Assembly (NCBI RefSeq): GCF_019343475.1
Contig: NZ_CP072453.1
Location: 3,286,001-3,350,000 of the forward strand
Length of the DNA stretch: 64,000 bases
Source: Providencia sp. R33
GTDB taxonomy: Bacteria > Pseudomonadota > Gammaproteobacteria > Enterobacterales > Enterobacteriaceae
Direction of reading: 5' to 3'
The stretch's first letter is position 1. Each line of letters opens with the position of its first letter. The notes below the pieces were generated by a model that did no database searches, was not told the origin of the DNA, and worked only from the letters and a program-made list of their open reading frames with translations. Made by a program: the position numbers and the translations under genes. Positions 36,303-48,822 of the stretch are shown one piece after another.

Positions 36303-38429
36303 TTACTCTGCTGAGTCCTGTGGCTGCGCACCCTGTTCTTCAGTTGGTGCAACCGCTTCCTTCATGCTCAGGCGAATACGGCCTTGACGGTCGATTTCTA
36401 ATACCTTAACAGGAACTTCTTGACCCATTTGCAGGTAGTCAGTCACTTTCTCTACACGTTTATCCGCGATTTGAGAAATGTGTACCAGACCTTCTTTACC
36501 GCCACCGATTGCAACAAATGCACCGAAATCAACGATACGCGTCACTTTACCTGGGTAAATACGACCGACTTCAACTTCAGCGGTGATGTCTTCAATACGA
36601 CGAATTGCTTCTTTCGCTTTCAGGCCATCAGTTGCTGCAATCTTCACAGTACCATCATCTTCGATTTCAATCGTTGTGCCAGTTTCTTCCGTTAACGCAC
36701 GGATCACTGAACCACCTTTACCGATGACATCTTTGATTTTGTCTGCATTAATTTTGATTGTATAAATGCGTGGTGCAAATTCAGAGATTTCTTCACGTGG
36801 GCCATTAATCGCTTGTTCCATTGTACCAAGAATGTGCAGACGCGCACCTTTTGCTTGGTTCAAAGCAACTTGCATGATTTCACGTGTGATACCTTCGATT
36901 TTGATGTCCATTTGCAGTGCACTGATACCTTCACGGCTACCAGCAACTTTAAAGTCCATATCACCTAAGTGGTCTTCGTCACCTAAGATATCAGACAGAA
37001 CAACGAAATCGTCACCTTCTTTCACCAGACCCATTGCAATACCTGCAACAGCGGCTTTAATCGGTACACCTGCATCCATCAGTGCTAATGACGCACCACA
37101 AACAGACGCCATTGATGATGAACCATTAGATTCAGTGATTTCAGACACAACACGGATAGTGTATGGGAAATCAGCGTGATCTGGCATGACTGCTAACACA
37201 CCACGTTTCGCTAAACGGCCATGACCGATTTCACGACGTTTAGGTGAACCTACCATGCCTGTTTCACCAACAGAGTATGGAGGGAAGTTGTAGTGGAACA
37301 GGAAGCGGTCAGTGTATTCGCCCATTAATTGGTCGATAACCTGTGCATCACGCTCTGTACCCAGAGTTGCGGTAACCAGTGCCTGAGTTTCACCACGTGT
37401 AAACAGTGCAGAACCGTGAGTACGTGGTAAAACACCCGTACGAACGTCCAGTGCACGAACCATGTCTTTCTCACGGCCATCGATACGCGGCTCACCACGG
37501 ATAACACGGGTACGAACCACTTGTTTTTCTAAGTTCGCTAAAATATCTGATACTTCAGATACATCAATGCTTTCGTCTTCAGCGACTAAAGTTGCGATAA
37601 CTTCATCTTTGATTAAATCAACTTGCGCGTAACGTTCTTGTTTCTCAGTGATACGGTAAGCATCACCCATGCGGCTTTCTGCTAATGCAGCAACGCGGTC
37701 ATGCAGAGCTTGGTTAACTGGCTCTGGCTGCCAATCCCATTTCTCTTTGCCAGCTTCTTTAACTAATTCATTGATGTTTTGAATAACAACTTGTTGTTGG
37801 TCGTGGCCAAATACCACCGCACCTAACATTTGCTCTTCGCTTAACAGTTCAGCTTCAGACTCAACCATTAATACTGCGTTATCAGTACCCGCTACGACTA
37901 AATCTAAGCGGCTTTTTTTCAGTTCATCTGCTGTTGGGTTCAGAACATATTGGTCATCGATAAAACCAACACGCGCAGCACCAATTGGGCCATTGAATGG
38001 AACACCAGACAGTGCTAATACCGCAGATGCACCGATCATCGCAACGATATCTGGGTTAACTTGTGGGTTAACAGACACAACGGTTGCAATAATTTGGATT
38101 TCGTTCAAGAAACCTTCTGGGAACAGAGGGCGCAGTGGGCGGTCAATCAAACGAGCGATTAACGTTTCACCTTCACCAGGACGGCCTTCACGACGGAAGA
38201 AGCTACCTGGGATACGGCCTGCAGCGTAAGTACGCTCTTGATAGTTAACCGTTAAAGGGAAAAAATCTTGGCCTTCTTTAACTTTTTTCTGTGCCACGGC
38301 AGTCACAAATACTGCGGTGTCATCCATGTTAACCATAACTGCGGCTGATGCTTGACGAGCAATCATGCCTGTTTCAATCGAGACGGTATGTTGACCGTAC
38401 TGGAATTTACGAACAATAGGATTTAACAC
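36303..38429 (-). CDS. pnp: Polyribonucleotide nucleotidyltransferase (PNPase)
   Basis: 708 residues from a GTG at 38429 (E. coli 711). GTG is chosen because AAGGG lies 7 bases upstream and the product then starts [16 protein letters not shown], like E. coli; an upstream ATG at 38474 would run into the structured leader. Two RNase PH domains (about 1-220 and 310-545; [25 protein letters not shown]), a KH domain ([11 protein letters not shown], about 560) and an S1 domain (about 620-690) are visible. It degrades RNA 3'-5' with phosphate and is a degradosome component. Confidence 0.98.
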   Translation of the reverse strand: MLNPIVRKFQYGQHTVSIETGMIARQASAAVMVNMDDTAVFVTAVAQKKVKEGQDFFPLTVNYQERTYAAGRIPGSFFRREGRPGEGETLIARLIDRPLRPLFPEGFLNEIQIIATVVSVNPQVNPDIVAMIGASAVLALSGVPFNGPIGAARVGFIDDQYVLNPTADELKKSRLDLVVAGTDNAVLMVESEAELLSEEQMLGAVVFGHDQQQVVIQNINELVKEAGKEKWDWQPEPVNQALHDRVAALAESRMGDAYRITEKQERYAQVDLIKDEVIATLVAEDESIDVSEVSDILANLEKQVVRTRVIRGEPRIDGREKDMVRALDVRTGVLPRTHGSALFTRGETQALVTATLGTERDAQVIDQLMGEYTDRFLFHYNFPPYSVGETGMVGSPKRREIGHGRLAKRGVLAVMPDHADFPYTIRVVSEITESNGSSSMASVCGASLALMDAGVPIKAAVAGIAMGLVKEGDDFVVLSDILGDEDHLGDMDFKVAGSREGISALQMDIKIEGITREIMQVALNQAKGARLHILGTMEQAINGPREEISEFAPRIYTIKINADKIKDVIGKGGSVIRALTEETGTTIEIEDDGTVKIAATDGLKAKEAIRRIEDITAEVEVGRIYPGKVTRIVDFGAFVAIGGGKEGLVHISQIADKRVEKVTDYLQMGQEVPVKVLEIDRQGRIRLSMKEAVAPTEEQGAQPQDSAE

Positions 38430-38483
38430 AATAATACCCTTTTTGTAAGGCCACCTGAGCATCTCGGGTAGCATTGGCTTATT

Positions 38484-38568
38484 CTTCCTACAGCCTCGCG
38501 ACTAATGAGAAGATTGATATTCCAGTCATCAACGTTCTCATTAGCCGCGCGAATCGGATGTAGCGAAG
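38484..38568 (-). promoter_or_regulatory. Long hairpin in the pnp leader (RNase III-type autoregulatory site)
   Basis: Two nearly complementary arms of about 35 bases (containing GCGACTAATGAGAA / TTCTCATTAGCCGC on the plus strand, with outer CTTCCTACA / TGTAGCGAAG) lie 55-140 bases before the pnp start. E. coli pnp has an equivalent double-stranded leader cut by RNase III and then removed by PNPase to autoregulate. The same role is inferred here. Confidence 0.75.
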
Positions 38569-38662
38569 AGGCATACTAAAACAGTTAATTACGATTTATA
38601 GCTTAACATTTAAGTTAAGTACAATTCGAGTATTACTTCAACTTTCAAAATAACTTTTAGCA

Positions 38663-38686
38663 GAAAAGGGGCCAGGGCCCCTTTTC
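38663..38686 (-). terminator. Terminator-like hairpin downstream of rpsO
   Basis: GAAAAGGGGC/GCCCCTTTTC stem with a four-base loop. The position matches the rpsO t1 terminator of E. coli; partial read-through into pnp is expected. It lies beyond the ERIC element. Confidence 0.7.
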
Positions 38687-38698
38687 ACTGAAACTGAC

Positions 38699-38825
38699 TA
38701 TACTCGTCATACTTCAAGTTGCAGCGTTGTTGACTACACTCACTCGTACTAGTCACATACTTATGCATGCTCCTAGTATCTCACTCACTTGTCGCCTAGC
38801 TGCACCTCGAATTATTTAGAGCAAA
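38699..38825. repeat. ERIC element in the rpsO-pnp intergenic region
   Basis: 127 bp in reverse orientation: ends TATACTCGTCATACTTCAAG ... ATTATTTAGAGCAAA with the core CACATACTTATGCATGCTCC. It begins two bases after the rpsO stop codon and precedes the terminator, so it would be transcribed as part of the rpsO 3' untranslated region. Confidence 0.9.
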
Positions 38826-38827
38826 GA

Positions 38828-39097
38828 CTAGCGACGCAGGCCTAAACGCTCGATCAGAGCTGTGTAGCGTGCGATATCTTTACCTTTCAAGTAAGCTTGT
38901 AAGCGACGGCGTTGTGCAACCATACGCAGCAGACCACGACGGCTGTGGTGATCTTTTTTGTGCTCTGAAAAGTGGCCTTGCAGATGGTTGATTTGAGCAG
39001 TCAGCAGAGCGATTTGAACTTCGCTTGAACCAGTGTCATTTTCACCGCGACCGAACTCAGCAACAATCTTAGCTTTCGCTTCATTACTTAGAGACAT
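38828..39097 (-). CDS. rpsO: Ribosomal protein S15
   Basis: 89 residues from ATG at 39097 (E. coli 89): [53 protein letters not shown] split by the usual helices. It binds 16S rRNA early in 30S assembly and represses its own mRNA. A longer frame to 39136 is not conserved. GGAGT precedes the start. It lies between truB and pnp as in E. coli. Confidence 0.98.
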   Translation of the reverse strand: MSLSNEAKAKIVAEFGRGENDTGSSEVQIALLTAQINHLQGHFSEHKKDHHSRRGLLRMVAQRRRLQAYLKGKDIARYTALIERLGLRR

Positions 39098-39208
39098 AAT
39101 AAACTCCAAAAAATTAATGTAAGTGGTGAGAGCCAATCTCTAATTTAGCATCTCAAGATTAAGCGCCGCTATTCTACGCTGCTTAACGCAGCAAAGCAAT
39201 AAGGGCCA

Positions 39209-40162
39209 CTATGCGGATTGTTCATTTTCCACGACCAAACGCTTCGGTGCAAGGCGGCCATCTTCGCTGATTAGGGCAATACCGATAAACCGTTGCTCTT
39301 CTCCGCAGGTGACACGAACCATACAACCTTCATCAAGGTCTTGAACCGCAGCTCGCACAGGTTGACCCTGTTTGAAATAAGCCGCTGTTTCCTCTGTGAT
39401 ATTCACCGCGGGAAAATGAACAACTGCGGTATCCATCGGTAGCAATAAGGCATCCAGCAAAGATTCAAATGACCCTTCTTCTGCATCCACTTTTGCTCTC
39501 AATGCCGCCAATTGTTCTAATGTCACCATGCGCTCGTAAGGGTAATTAGCCACTTGTAACCGGCGCAAATAAGTGACATGCGCACCACAGCCTAACATCT
39601 CGCCTAGATCATCAATAATAGTGCGAATGTAGGTCCCTTTCGAACAATGAATTTCCAGCTCTAACTCGTTATTTTCTAAACGAATAAACAGTAATTCATA
39701 GACGGTAATTGGGCGTGCATCACGCTCGACTGTAATGCCTTTACGTGCATATTCATATAATGGACGGCCTTGATGTTTCAGCGCTGAATACATTGAAGGA
39801 ACTTGTAATGTATCACCACGGAAAAATTCTAAGGCGTCATCCAGTTGCTGCTGTGTAAACTCTACGTTACGCTCACTGATAATTTCGCCGTGTGAATCCG
39901 ACGTGTCAGTGCGCTGCCCAAGACGAGCAATCACGCGATAACGCTTATCTGAATCGAGTAAAAATTGGGAAAATTTCGTTGCTTCACCAAGGCAAACAGG
40001 CAGCATACCTGTCGCGAGCGGGTCTAGTGCCCCCGTGTGCCCAGCTTTGTTAGCATTAAAAAAGCGCCGCACTTTTTGCAGCGCATCATTTGAAGAAATA
40101 TCCGTGGGTTTATCCAGCAGCACTACGCCGTCAATATTACGGCCGCTACGACGACGCCCCAT
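39209..40162 (-). CDS. truB: tRNA pseudouridine(55) synthase TruB
   Basis: 317 residues (E. coli 314). Makes pseudouridine 55 in the T loop of tRNAs. Catalytic Asp47 lies in [16 protein letters not shown] (motif II), with the [12 protein letters not shown] start block and the [12 protein letters not shown] region; the C-terminal PUA-like domain covers about 250-317. The start codon overlaps the rbfA stop by one base. Confidence 0.97.
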   Translation of the reverse strand: MGRRRSGRNIDGVVLLDKPTDISSNDALQKVRRFFNANKAGHTGALDPLATGMLPVCLGEATKFSQFLLDSDKRYRVIARLGQRTDTSDSHGEIISERNVEFTQQQLDDALEFFRGDTLQVPSMYSALKHQGRPLYEYARKGITVERDARPITVYELLFIRLENNELELEIHCSKGTYIRTIIDDLGEMLGCGAHVTYLRRLQVANYPYERMVTLEQLAALRAKVDAEEGSFESLLDALLLPMDTAVVHFPAVNITEETAAYFKQGQPVRAAVQDLDEGCMVRVTCGEEQRFIGIALISEDGRLAPKRLVVENEQSA

Positions 40163-40572
40163 TATTTTTCCTCTTTGTCACTAACATCCGCACGACGTTT
40201 TTCATCATCACGGATCACGTTTGACACTAAATTAGACATCCGCATACCATCAACAAGGGAATTGTCATATTCAAACGTTAACTCAGGAATAATACGTAAA
40301 CGCATTGCTTTCCCAATTAACGAGCGAATAAAACCGGCAGCTTCATTTAAAGCTTTAATACCATCTGCGACCATTTCTTCTTCGCTTTTATCATTAGCGA
40401 TATTGAAAAAGGTCACAAAGACTTTGCCGTATGCAAGGTCGCGAGATAACTCAACGCCTGAAACGGTCGCCATGCCAATACGTGGGTCTTTAATCTCACG
40501 CTGTAAGATGATCGCAATTTCTTTTTGCATCTCTTGCCCAACGCGCTGAGAACGACTGAATTCTTTTGCCAT
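40162..40572 (-). CDS. rbfA: 30S ribosome-binding factor RbfA
   Basis: 136 residues from ATG at 40572 (E. coli 133), chosen because [20 protein letters not shown] matches family starts and AGGAGACATAACG lies upstream. The single KH-like domain includes the kinked AxG-type region ([19 protein letters not shown]) and DRGxxx-like C-terminal segment. RbfA acts in late 16S 5' processing and cold adaptation. Between infB and truB. Confidence 0.97.
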   Translation of the reverse strand: MAKEFSRSQRVGQEMQKEIAIILQREIKDPRIGMATVSGVELSRDLAYGKVFVTFFNIANDKSEEEMVADGIKALNEAAGFIRSLIGKAMRLRIIPELTFEYDNSLVDGMRMSNLVSNVIRDDEKRRADVSDKEEK

Positions 40573-40658
40573 CGTTATGTCTCCTGACAATAAAGGGGGC
40601 AATCGCCCCCTTATTAACACTATTTTGTAGTCACGATACTTCGTGGGCTCTCACAAAA

Positions 40659-43397
40659 TTAACCGTCGATAGAACGTTTAACTTCAATGATTTCGAAGAC
40701 TTCGATCATATCGCCGACGCGAACGTCGTTATAGTTCTTAACGCCGATACCACATTCCATACCGTTACGAACTTCGCTGACGTCATCTTTAAAGCGACGC
40801 AGTGATTCTAACTCACCTTCGTAGATAACGACGTTATCACGCAGGACACGGATTGGGTTGTTACGTTTGATGGTACCTTCAGTAACCATACAACCAGCAA
40901 CTGCACCGAATTTCGGTGATTTAAACACATCACGAACTTCTGCAAGTCCAATGATTTGCTGTTTGTATTCAGGTGCCAACATACCGCTCATCGCTTGTTT
41001 GATTTCATCAATCAGGCTATAGATGACCGAGTAGTAACGTAAATCAACGCTTTCACTTTCAATGACACGACGAGCCGATGCATCTGCACGGACGTTAAAG
41101 CCAAGGATAATCGCGTTAGATGCCGCAGCCAGTGTTGCATCCGTTTCGGTGATACCACCAACGCCAGAACCGATGATTTTCACTTTAACTTCATCTGTTG
41201 ACAGTTTCATCAGAGAGTCAGTGATAGCTTCACAGGTACCTTGAACGTCAGTTTTCAGTACGATGTTCAGTTCAGATACTTTACCTTCTTCCATGTTAGC
41301 GAACATGTTTTCCAGTTTAGATTTCTGCTGACGCGCTAATTTAACATCACGGAATTTACCTTGACGATACAGGGCAACTTCACGGGCTTTTTTCTCGTCA
41401 CGAACAACGGTCGCTTCGTCACCCGCTGAAGGGACACTAGACAGACCTAAAATCTCAACAGGCATTGATGGACCGGCAGATTGAACTTCTTTACCGAGTT
41501 CGTTGCGCATTGCACGAATACGGCCATATTCAAATCCACACAGTACGATGTCGCCTTTGTTCAGTGTACCTTCTTGAACAAGGATAGTTGCCACTGGGCC
41601 ACGACCTTTGTCTAAGTAAGACTCAACAACTACGCCGCTTGCCATGCCTGTATAAACCGCTTTCAGTTCTAGAACTTCAGCTTGCAGTAACAGTGCATCA
41701 AGTAAATCGTCAATACCAGAACCCACTTTCGCAGATACACCGATAAATTGCGTATCACCGCCCCACTCTTCAGAAATAACACCGTACTGAGACAGTTCAT
41801 TTCTAACACGGTCAATATCCGCTTCTGGTTTATCAATTTTGTTCACAGCAACAACAATCGGCACACCTGCTGCTTTCGCATGCTGGATAGCTTCGATAGT
41901 TTGTGGCATTACGCCATCGTCCGCTGCAACAACCAGAACAACGATATCCGTTGCCTGAGCACCACGAGCACGCATCGATGTAAACGCGGCGTGACCTGGG
42001 GTGTCTAGGAAGGTAATCATACCTTTGTCAGTTTGAACGTGGTAAGCACCGATGTGCTGAGTAATACCACCCGCTTCGCCTGAAGCTACTTTCGTTGAAC
42101 GAATGTAGTCAAGTAAAGAGGTTTTACCGTGGTCGACGTGACCCATAATGGTAACAACAGGTGCACGTGGTTCTTGCGCCGCAGAGCCAGTATCACGGTC
42201 ATTCATTACCGATTCTTCTAACTCGTTCTCACGACGCAGAATAACTTTATGACCCATTTCTTCTGCAACTAGTTGTGCAGTTTCTTGGTCAATAACTTGG
42301 TTGATGGTTGCCATTGCACCCATCTTCATCATCGTTTTGATGACTTGAGAACCTTTAACCGCCATTTTGTTAGCCAGTTCGCCAACAGTAATGGTTTCAC
42401 CGATAACCACATCGCGGTTTACGGCAGCGGCTGGTTTAGTAAAGCTTTGCTGTAAAGAACTACCTTTACGCTGTTTACCTTTTGTACGGCCTGAACGACC
42501 TGCTGCACGCTCTTCTTCGCGGTCAGCTTTTTCAGACAGTTTGTTACCTTTTTTCTGACGAGGTGCTTTTGCTGTACGGTTACGTGAGCGACGGCCTTCT
42601 TCTTTCTCATCACTTTCATCTTCAGCGGCACGAGCGTGCGTAGAAGTCGTTGTATGATAATCGCTGTCTTCTTCAGTTTTCGTTTCAGCAGTCCATTTTT
42701 CGCCGTTTTCTTCAGCCATTTTACGGGCTTCTTCAGCAACGCGGCGCGCTTCTGCTTCAACTTTACGCTGAGTTTCTTCTTCCGCTTTGCGTTTTAATTC
42801 CGCAGCTTCGGCTTCACGGCGTTGTTTGTCGGCATTGCTTTCTGGTGCTTTGCCTGCTTTTTGTGGATTTTCGCTTGGTTTCACTTTTTCTCTTTCCGCT
42901 ACTTCGCGCGTCGCTTTATCTGCTGCTTCACGTTTTGCTTTCTCTTGGGCGTCACGTTTTGCCAATTCATCCGCTTCACGTTTCGCAGTATCTTCTGCTA
43001 AACGTTTAGCTTGTGCTTCACGTTGTGCCAGTTCTTCAGCTTCGCGCTGTGCCTGCTCTTCCGCTTCACGCTGCGCCTGCTCTTCCGCTTTAGCTTCTTC
43101 AGCATCGCGGTTCACATAAGTGCGTTTTTTGCGGACTTCAACATTTACCGATTTGCTTTTGCCACCGGTGACGGGGACGCTCAGCGTACTACGAGTTTTA
43201 CGCTGTAGTGTCAATTTGCTTGGCTGACCCGCTGCTCCGCCTTGTTCGCGATTTAAGTGGTTCAGTAAAGCTTCTTTTTCTGACTGACTAACAGAGTCAT
43301 TCTCACCTTTAGTGATCCCTGCTTCAGCAAATTGCTGTACCAGGCGATCAGCGGTGGTTTGAATTTCCGTTGCCAATGATTTTACAGTTTCTGTCAT
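40659..43397 (-). CDS. infB: Translation initiation factor IF-2
   Basis: 912 residues (E. coli 890). N-terminal domain, then a long Lys/Glu/Ala-rich helical linker (about 95-260) built from repeats like [14 protein letters not shown], followed by the GTPase: [11 protein letters not shown] (G1), DTPGHAAF (G3) and NKIDKP (G4), and C-terminal domains including the fMet-tRNA-binding C2. It positions initiator tRNA on the 30S subunit. E. coli has internal in-frame starts giving shorter forms; I did not assign one here. In the rimP-nusA-infB-rbfA-truB cluster. Confidence 0.98.
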   Translation of the reverse strand: MTETVKSLATEIQTTADRLVQQFAEAGITKGENDSVSQSEKEALLNHLNREQGGAAGQPSKLTLQRKTRSTLSVPVTGGKSKSVNVEVRKKRTYVNRDAEEAKAEEQAQREAEEQAQREAEELAQREAQAKRLAEDTAKREADELAKRDAQEKAKREAADKATREVAEREKVKPSENPQKAGKAPESNADKQRREAEAAELKRKAEEETQRKVEAEARRVAEEARKMAEENGEKWTAETKTEEDSDYHTTTSTHARAAEDESDEKEEGRRSRNRTAKAPRQKKGNKLSEKADREEERAAGRSGRTKGKQRKGSSLQQSFTKPAAAVNRDVVIGETITVGELANKMAVKGSQVIKTMMKMGAMATINQVIDQETAQLVAEEMGHKVILRRENELEESVMNDRDTGSAAQEPRAPVVTIMGHVDHGKTSLLDYIRSTKVASGEAGGITQHIGAYHVQTDKGMITFLDTPGHAAFTSMRARGAQATDIVVLVVAADDGVMPQTIEAIQHAKAAGVPIVVAVNKIDKPEADIDRVRNELSQYGVISEEWGGDTQFIGVSAKVGSGIDDLLDALLLQAEVLELKAVYTGMASGVVVESYLDKGRGPVATILVQEGTLNKGDIVLCGFEYGRIRAMRNELGKEVQSAGPSMPVEILGLSSVPSAGDEATVVRDEKKAREVALYRQGKFRDVKLARQQKSKLENMFANMEEGKVSELNIVLKTDVQGTCEAITDSLMKLSTDEVKVKIIGSGVGGITETDATLAAASNAIILGFNVRADASARRVIESESVDLRYYSVIYSLIDEIKQAMSGMLAPEYKQQIIGLAEVRDVFKSPKFGAVAGCMVTEGTIKRNNPIRVLRDNVVIYEGELESLRRFKDDVSEVRNGMECGIGVKNYNDVRVGDMIEVFEIIEVKRSIDG

Positions 43398-43420
43398 GCC
43401 GTTCCTTCCTGCTACAGTGT

Positions 43421-45405
<1,985 letters not shown>

Positions 45406-45464
45406 GCCCACCCCCAGACATAAAAAAAGGGCATATAGCCCAGTTAATTCGATTGTCAAATAAC

Positions 45465-45485
45465 AAAAAACCCCGAAATTCGGGG
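45465..45485 (-). terminator. Terminator-like hairpin between metY and rimP
   Basis: CCCCGAA/TTCGGGG stem with a run of T residues on the minus strand. It would terminate part of the tRNA transcript before rimP; in E. coli, metY and the rimP-nusA operon are linked with partial read-through. Confidence 0.75.
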
Positions 45486-45669
45486 CTTTTGTAACTGGAC
45501 CCTGTAGTGCACGGGTTCACCATGTTCTTATTATACCTGTAAAGTCTAGAGAAATCGATGAGAAATTTTGAGAGCTAGGTTTGATAATAAACCTGATAAC
45601 TACGTGACAACTGCATCATCGGATAACTACTATTGACTTCGATACTGACAAGGTATGCTAAATAAGAAA

Positions 45670-45746
<77 letters not shown>

Positions 45747-45762
45747 TTCGAAAACGTGACAT

Positions 45763-45791
45763 ATTCTACACAGATAACCTGTAAATCACAA
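45763..45791 (-). promoter_or_regulatory. Promoter of the initiator tRNA gene
   Basis: Minus strand: TTGTGA and TAGAAT separated by 17 bases, ending 17 bases before the tRNA 5' end. Confidence 0.65.
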
Positions 45792-45805
45792 GCAATCTAA
45801 AATAA

Positions 45806-45895
45806 TGGTGCCGAGGACGGGACTTGAACCCGTACGCCCGTTTTGTAGGCACTACCACCTCAAGGTAGCGTGTATACCAATTTCACCACCTCGGC
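45806..45895 (-). tRNA. leuU: tRNA-Leu (anticodon GAG)
   Basis: Class II tRNA with encoded CCA. Acceptor GCCGAGG pairs with CCTCGGC; anticodon arm CTACC-TTGAGGT-GGTAG gives GAG. It lies between secG and metY, the position of E. coli leuU, and is probably co-transcribed with secG. Confidence 0.97.
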
Positions 45896-46010
45896 ACTGA
45901 GGCGAGGTTATCAATGCGACATCAATAACCTCAAATTTTTAACTTCTCACTCATTTCTGAGCTTACTACTTAATGATGGCATAACTGCCTTCATTCGGAA
46001 TCTCTAACAC

Positions 46011-46355
46011 TTAACGAGGAATATCGCTCGTTGGTGTAGCTGGTGCTGCCGGAACGTCTGTTGGTTGCTCGACTTTAGTAGGTTCACTAATGTTTTCCCA
46101 CTTACTACCACTACCAGTTCCATACTTATTCGCAGTCATATTGCCAAGTATTAAACTGATGATGAAAAACACCGCAGCCAAGATCCCAGTCATACGGGTC
46201 ATGAAGTTACCTGAACCCGATGAACCAAACAGTGTTGCAGAAGCGCCCGCACCGAATGATGCACCCATGTCAGCACCTTTACCTTGCTGTAACATAATCA
46301 GACTAATCAGGCTGATAGCTGCTATCAAGAGGATAATTAAAAGAGCTACGTACAT
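46011..46355 (-). CDS. secG: Preprotein translocase subunit SecG
   Basis: 114 residues (E. coli 110). Two membrane spans (about 3-22 and 54-73) separated by the conserved cytoplasmic loop MLQQGKGADMGASFGAGAS (19 residues), and a Pro/Thr-rich C-terminal tail. SecG assists SecYE-SecA protein export. Upstream is glmM; downstream leuU. Confidence 0.96.
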   Translation of the reverse strand: MYVALLIILLIAAISLISLIMLQQGKGADMGASFGAGASATLFGSSGSGNFMTRMTGILAAVFFIISLILGNMTANKYGTGSGSKWENISEPTKVEQPTDVPAAPATPTSDIPR

Positions 46356-46577
46356 TTGAGTTACCTATTCAGTTGCGGTGCATAGCATTTGCTATGACCT
46401 CTATTACTGCACACCCACTCATTCACTGCGATAAAGGGAATCCCTTACAGGATTGAGCAGGTGCGAATACTAACCAAAGCTGAGCCGACAAGCAAGTCTA
46501 TTTTGAGCCTCACTGGTTTATTTGCAGAAAAAAACAACAAATATTCGAAATATTGCCCAACTTTTACTTAACAGCAA

Positions 46578-47915
46578 TTAACCAGCTGCTTTTACTGCAT
46601 CAGCAATGTGATTTGCCATCGCAGTCACATCAGCTTCATTTTCGCCTTCAACCATGACGCGAATTAATGGCTCAGTTCCTGATTTTCTCAGTAATACGCG
46701 GCCTTTACCTGCCAATTGTTTTTCAACTTCTTCATTGGCCGCAACTACAGCATCACTTTGCAGAGGGTCATGCTTACCTTTAAAGCGTACATTGACTAAC
46801 ACCTGTGGCAGTAATTTCATGCCGCTGCATAAGTCGTGAAGGCTCATGTGGTTACGAACCATTGCGCTCAGCACTTGTAAGCCTGCAACAATCCCATCAC
46901 CTGTGGTCGTTTTATCCAGCAAAATCACGTGGCCTGAATTTTCAGCCCCCATGCGCCAGCTTTTTTCCTGTAATTTTTCCAGTACATAGCGGTCACCCAC
47001 TTTTGCACGTTCAAATGGGATCCCAAGCTGTTTCAGGGCGATTTCTAACCCCATATTACTCATCAGCGTACCAACAACGCCGCCTTTTAATTGGCCTTGG
47101 CGCAGCGCTTCACGGGCAATAATATACAGAATTTGGTCGCCATCGACTTTTTCGCCAAGATGGTCAACCATGATGATACGGTCACCGTCACCATCAAACG
47201 CTAATCCAACATGGGCTTTTTCTTCTAATACTTTTTGTTGTAACTGACGAACGTCTGTTGCGCCACATTCTTCGTTGATGTTGATACCGTTAGGATCGCA
47301 ACCAATCGTGATAACTTCAGCACCTAGCTCACGAAATACGTTCGGGGCAATGTGGTAAGTTGCACCATTGGCGCAGTCGATAACAATTTTCAAGCTAGAA
47401 AGGCTTTGTTCGTTCGGGAATGTGCCTTTACAGAATTCGATATAACGCCCTGCCGCATCCACGATACGGTTTGCACGGCCTAACTCTGCGGATTCAACGC
47501 AGGTAATTGGCTTTTCCATTTCGGCTTCGATAGCTTCTTCCACTTCATCTGGCAGTTTTGTGCCATCAATAGAGAAAAATTTGATGCCGTTGTCATAATA
47601 AGGGTTATGGGAAGCCGAAATGACGATGCCCGCTTCAGCACGGAAGGTACGAGTCAAATAAGCAACCGCAGGGGTTGGCATTGGGCCCGTAAAAGAGGCA
47701 GATAAACCTGCTGCTGCTAAGCCTGCTTCCAAGGAAGATTCCAACATATAGCCAGAAATGCGCGTATCTTTACCAATGATAATCTTACGTGAACCGTGGC
47801 GAGCCAGCACTTTCCCAGCAGCCCAACCTAATTTTAAAACAAAATCAGGAGTAATTGGGCTGTCACCCACTTTGCCACGAATACCATCAGTACCAAAATA
47901 TTTACGAGAGCTCAT
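46578..47915 (-). CDS. glmM: Phosphoglucosamine mutase
   Basis: 445 residues, as in E. coli. Interconverts glucosamine-6- and -1-phosphate for UDP-GlcNAc, needed for peptidoglycan and LPS. The phosphoserine is Ser102 in [17 protein letters not shown]. The metal loop DGDGDR ([12 protein letters not shown]) and the phosphate-binding [12 protein letters not shown] near the C-terminus are present. Starts four bases after folP. Confidence 0.98.
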   Translation of the reverse strand: MSSRKYFGTDGIRGKVGDSPITPDFVLKLGWAAGKVLARHGSRKIIIGKDTRISGYMLESSLEAGLAAAGLSASFTGPMPTPAVAYLTRTFRAEAGIVISASHNPYYDNGIKFFSIDGTKLPDEVEEAIEAEMEKPITCVESAELGRANRIVDAAGRYIEFCKGTFPNEQSLSSLKIVIDCANGATYHIAPNVFRELGAEVITIGCDPNGININEECGATDVRQLQQKVLEEKAHVGLAFDGDGDRIIMVDHLGEKVDGDQILYIIAREALRQGQLKGGVVGTLMSNMGLEIALKQLGIPFERAKVGDRYVLEKLQEKSWRMGAENSGHVILLDKTTTGDGIVAGLQVLSAMVRNHMSLHDLCSGMKLLPQVLVNVRFKGKHDPLQSDAVVAANEEVEKQLAGKGRVLLRKSGTEPLIRVMVEGENEADVTAMANHIADAVKAAG

Positions 47916-47919
47916 ACGC

Positions 47920-48756
47920 TTATTTTTCCTTTTCTGACAGAGTCATCTGCACCACTTGCATCGCTTGTACGGTTTCTTTCACATCATGGACGCGAATAAT
48001 ATGAGCGCCTTGCATTGCTGCAATCACTGCACAAGAGAGGCTACCCGCGAGACGTTCTTGCGGTGGAACATTCAATAATTGTCCAATCATAGATTTACGT
48101 GACATCCCTGCCAATAGCGGTAGTCCGAAATTATGAAATTGTTCTAAGTTTGCCAATAATTGGTAATTATGCGACAAGTTCTTCCCAAATCCAAAGCCTG
48201 GATCAAGGATTATTTGCTGCCGCTCAATACCCGCAGCCACACAGCGGGCAATTTCGCCTTCAAGATAGGCTTGAACTTCGCACACCACATTTTCATAATC
48301 TGGCGCTTCTTGCATGGTTCTTGGCTGGCCTTGCATGTGCATAATGCACACAGGTAAGCCCGTTTTCGCTGCCACGCTTAACGCGTTGGGTTCATGAAGT
48401 GAACGAATATCATTGATGATATGCATACCGGCTTTCGCCGCTTCGGCCATTACCTGCGCTTTTGAAGTATCAACAGAAATCCACACATCAAACCGCTTAG
48501 CAATTGCTTCCACAACAGGCACAACACGGTCTAGCTCTTCACTCACTGAAACCTCAGCGGCACCGGGACGCGTTGATTCGCCACCGATATCAATAATCGT
48601 TGCGCCTTCTTGCACCATATTAGCGACATGTTCTAACGCATCATGATAACGATTATGAGTGCCACCATCTGAAAATGAATCAGGAGTGACATTCAAAATC
48701 CCCATCACTTGTGGGGTAGATAAGTCAAGGAGGCGGCCTCTGGCTTTGATATGCAT
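47920..48756 (-). CDS. folP: Dihydropteroate synthase
   Basis: 278 residues (E. coli 282). Joins p-aminobenzoate to the pterin diphosphate in folate synthesis; the target of sulfonamides. Signatures [14 protein letters not shown] (loop 1), [11 protein letters not shown] (loop 2), and the pterin-pocket segments DPGFGFGK and GMSRKSM are conserved. Directly upstream of glmM; separated from ftsH by a hairpin. Confidence 0.97.
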   Translation of the reverse strand: MHIKARGRLLDLSTPQVMGILNVTPDSFSDGGTHNRYHDALEHVANMVQEGATIIDIGGESTRPGAAEVSVSEELDRVVPVVEAIAKRFDVWISVDTSKAQVMAEAAKAGMHIINDIRSLHEPNALSVAAKTGLPVCIMHMQGQPRTMQEAPDYENVVCEVQAYLEGEIARCVAAGIERQQIILDPGFGFGKNLSHNYQLLANLEQFHNFGLPLLAGMSRKSMIGQLLNVPPQERLAGSLSCAVIAAMQGAHIIRVHDVKETVQAMQVVQMTLSEKEK

Positions 48757-48773
48757 ATTTATTTTTCCTTAAC

Positions 48774-48797
48774 GAAAAAAACCCCAGCGAACTGGGG
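48774..48797 (-). terminator. Terminator hairpin between ftsH and folP
   Basis: CCCCAG-CGAA-CTGGGG followed on the minus strand by seven T residues. A compact hairpin with a stable GNRA-like/CGAA loop, so ftsH and folP are likely only partly co-transcribed. Confidence 0.82.
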
Positions 48798-48822
48798 CTT
48801 TATGATTTATTTTAACGATAGC

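Noticed and set aside
42419..43208. Overlapping frames within infB
   Set aside because: They arise from the repetitive Lys/Glu/Ala linker codons of IF-2 and carry no independent support.
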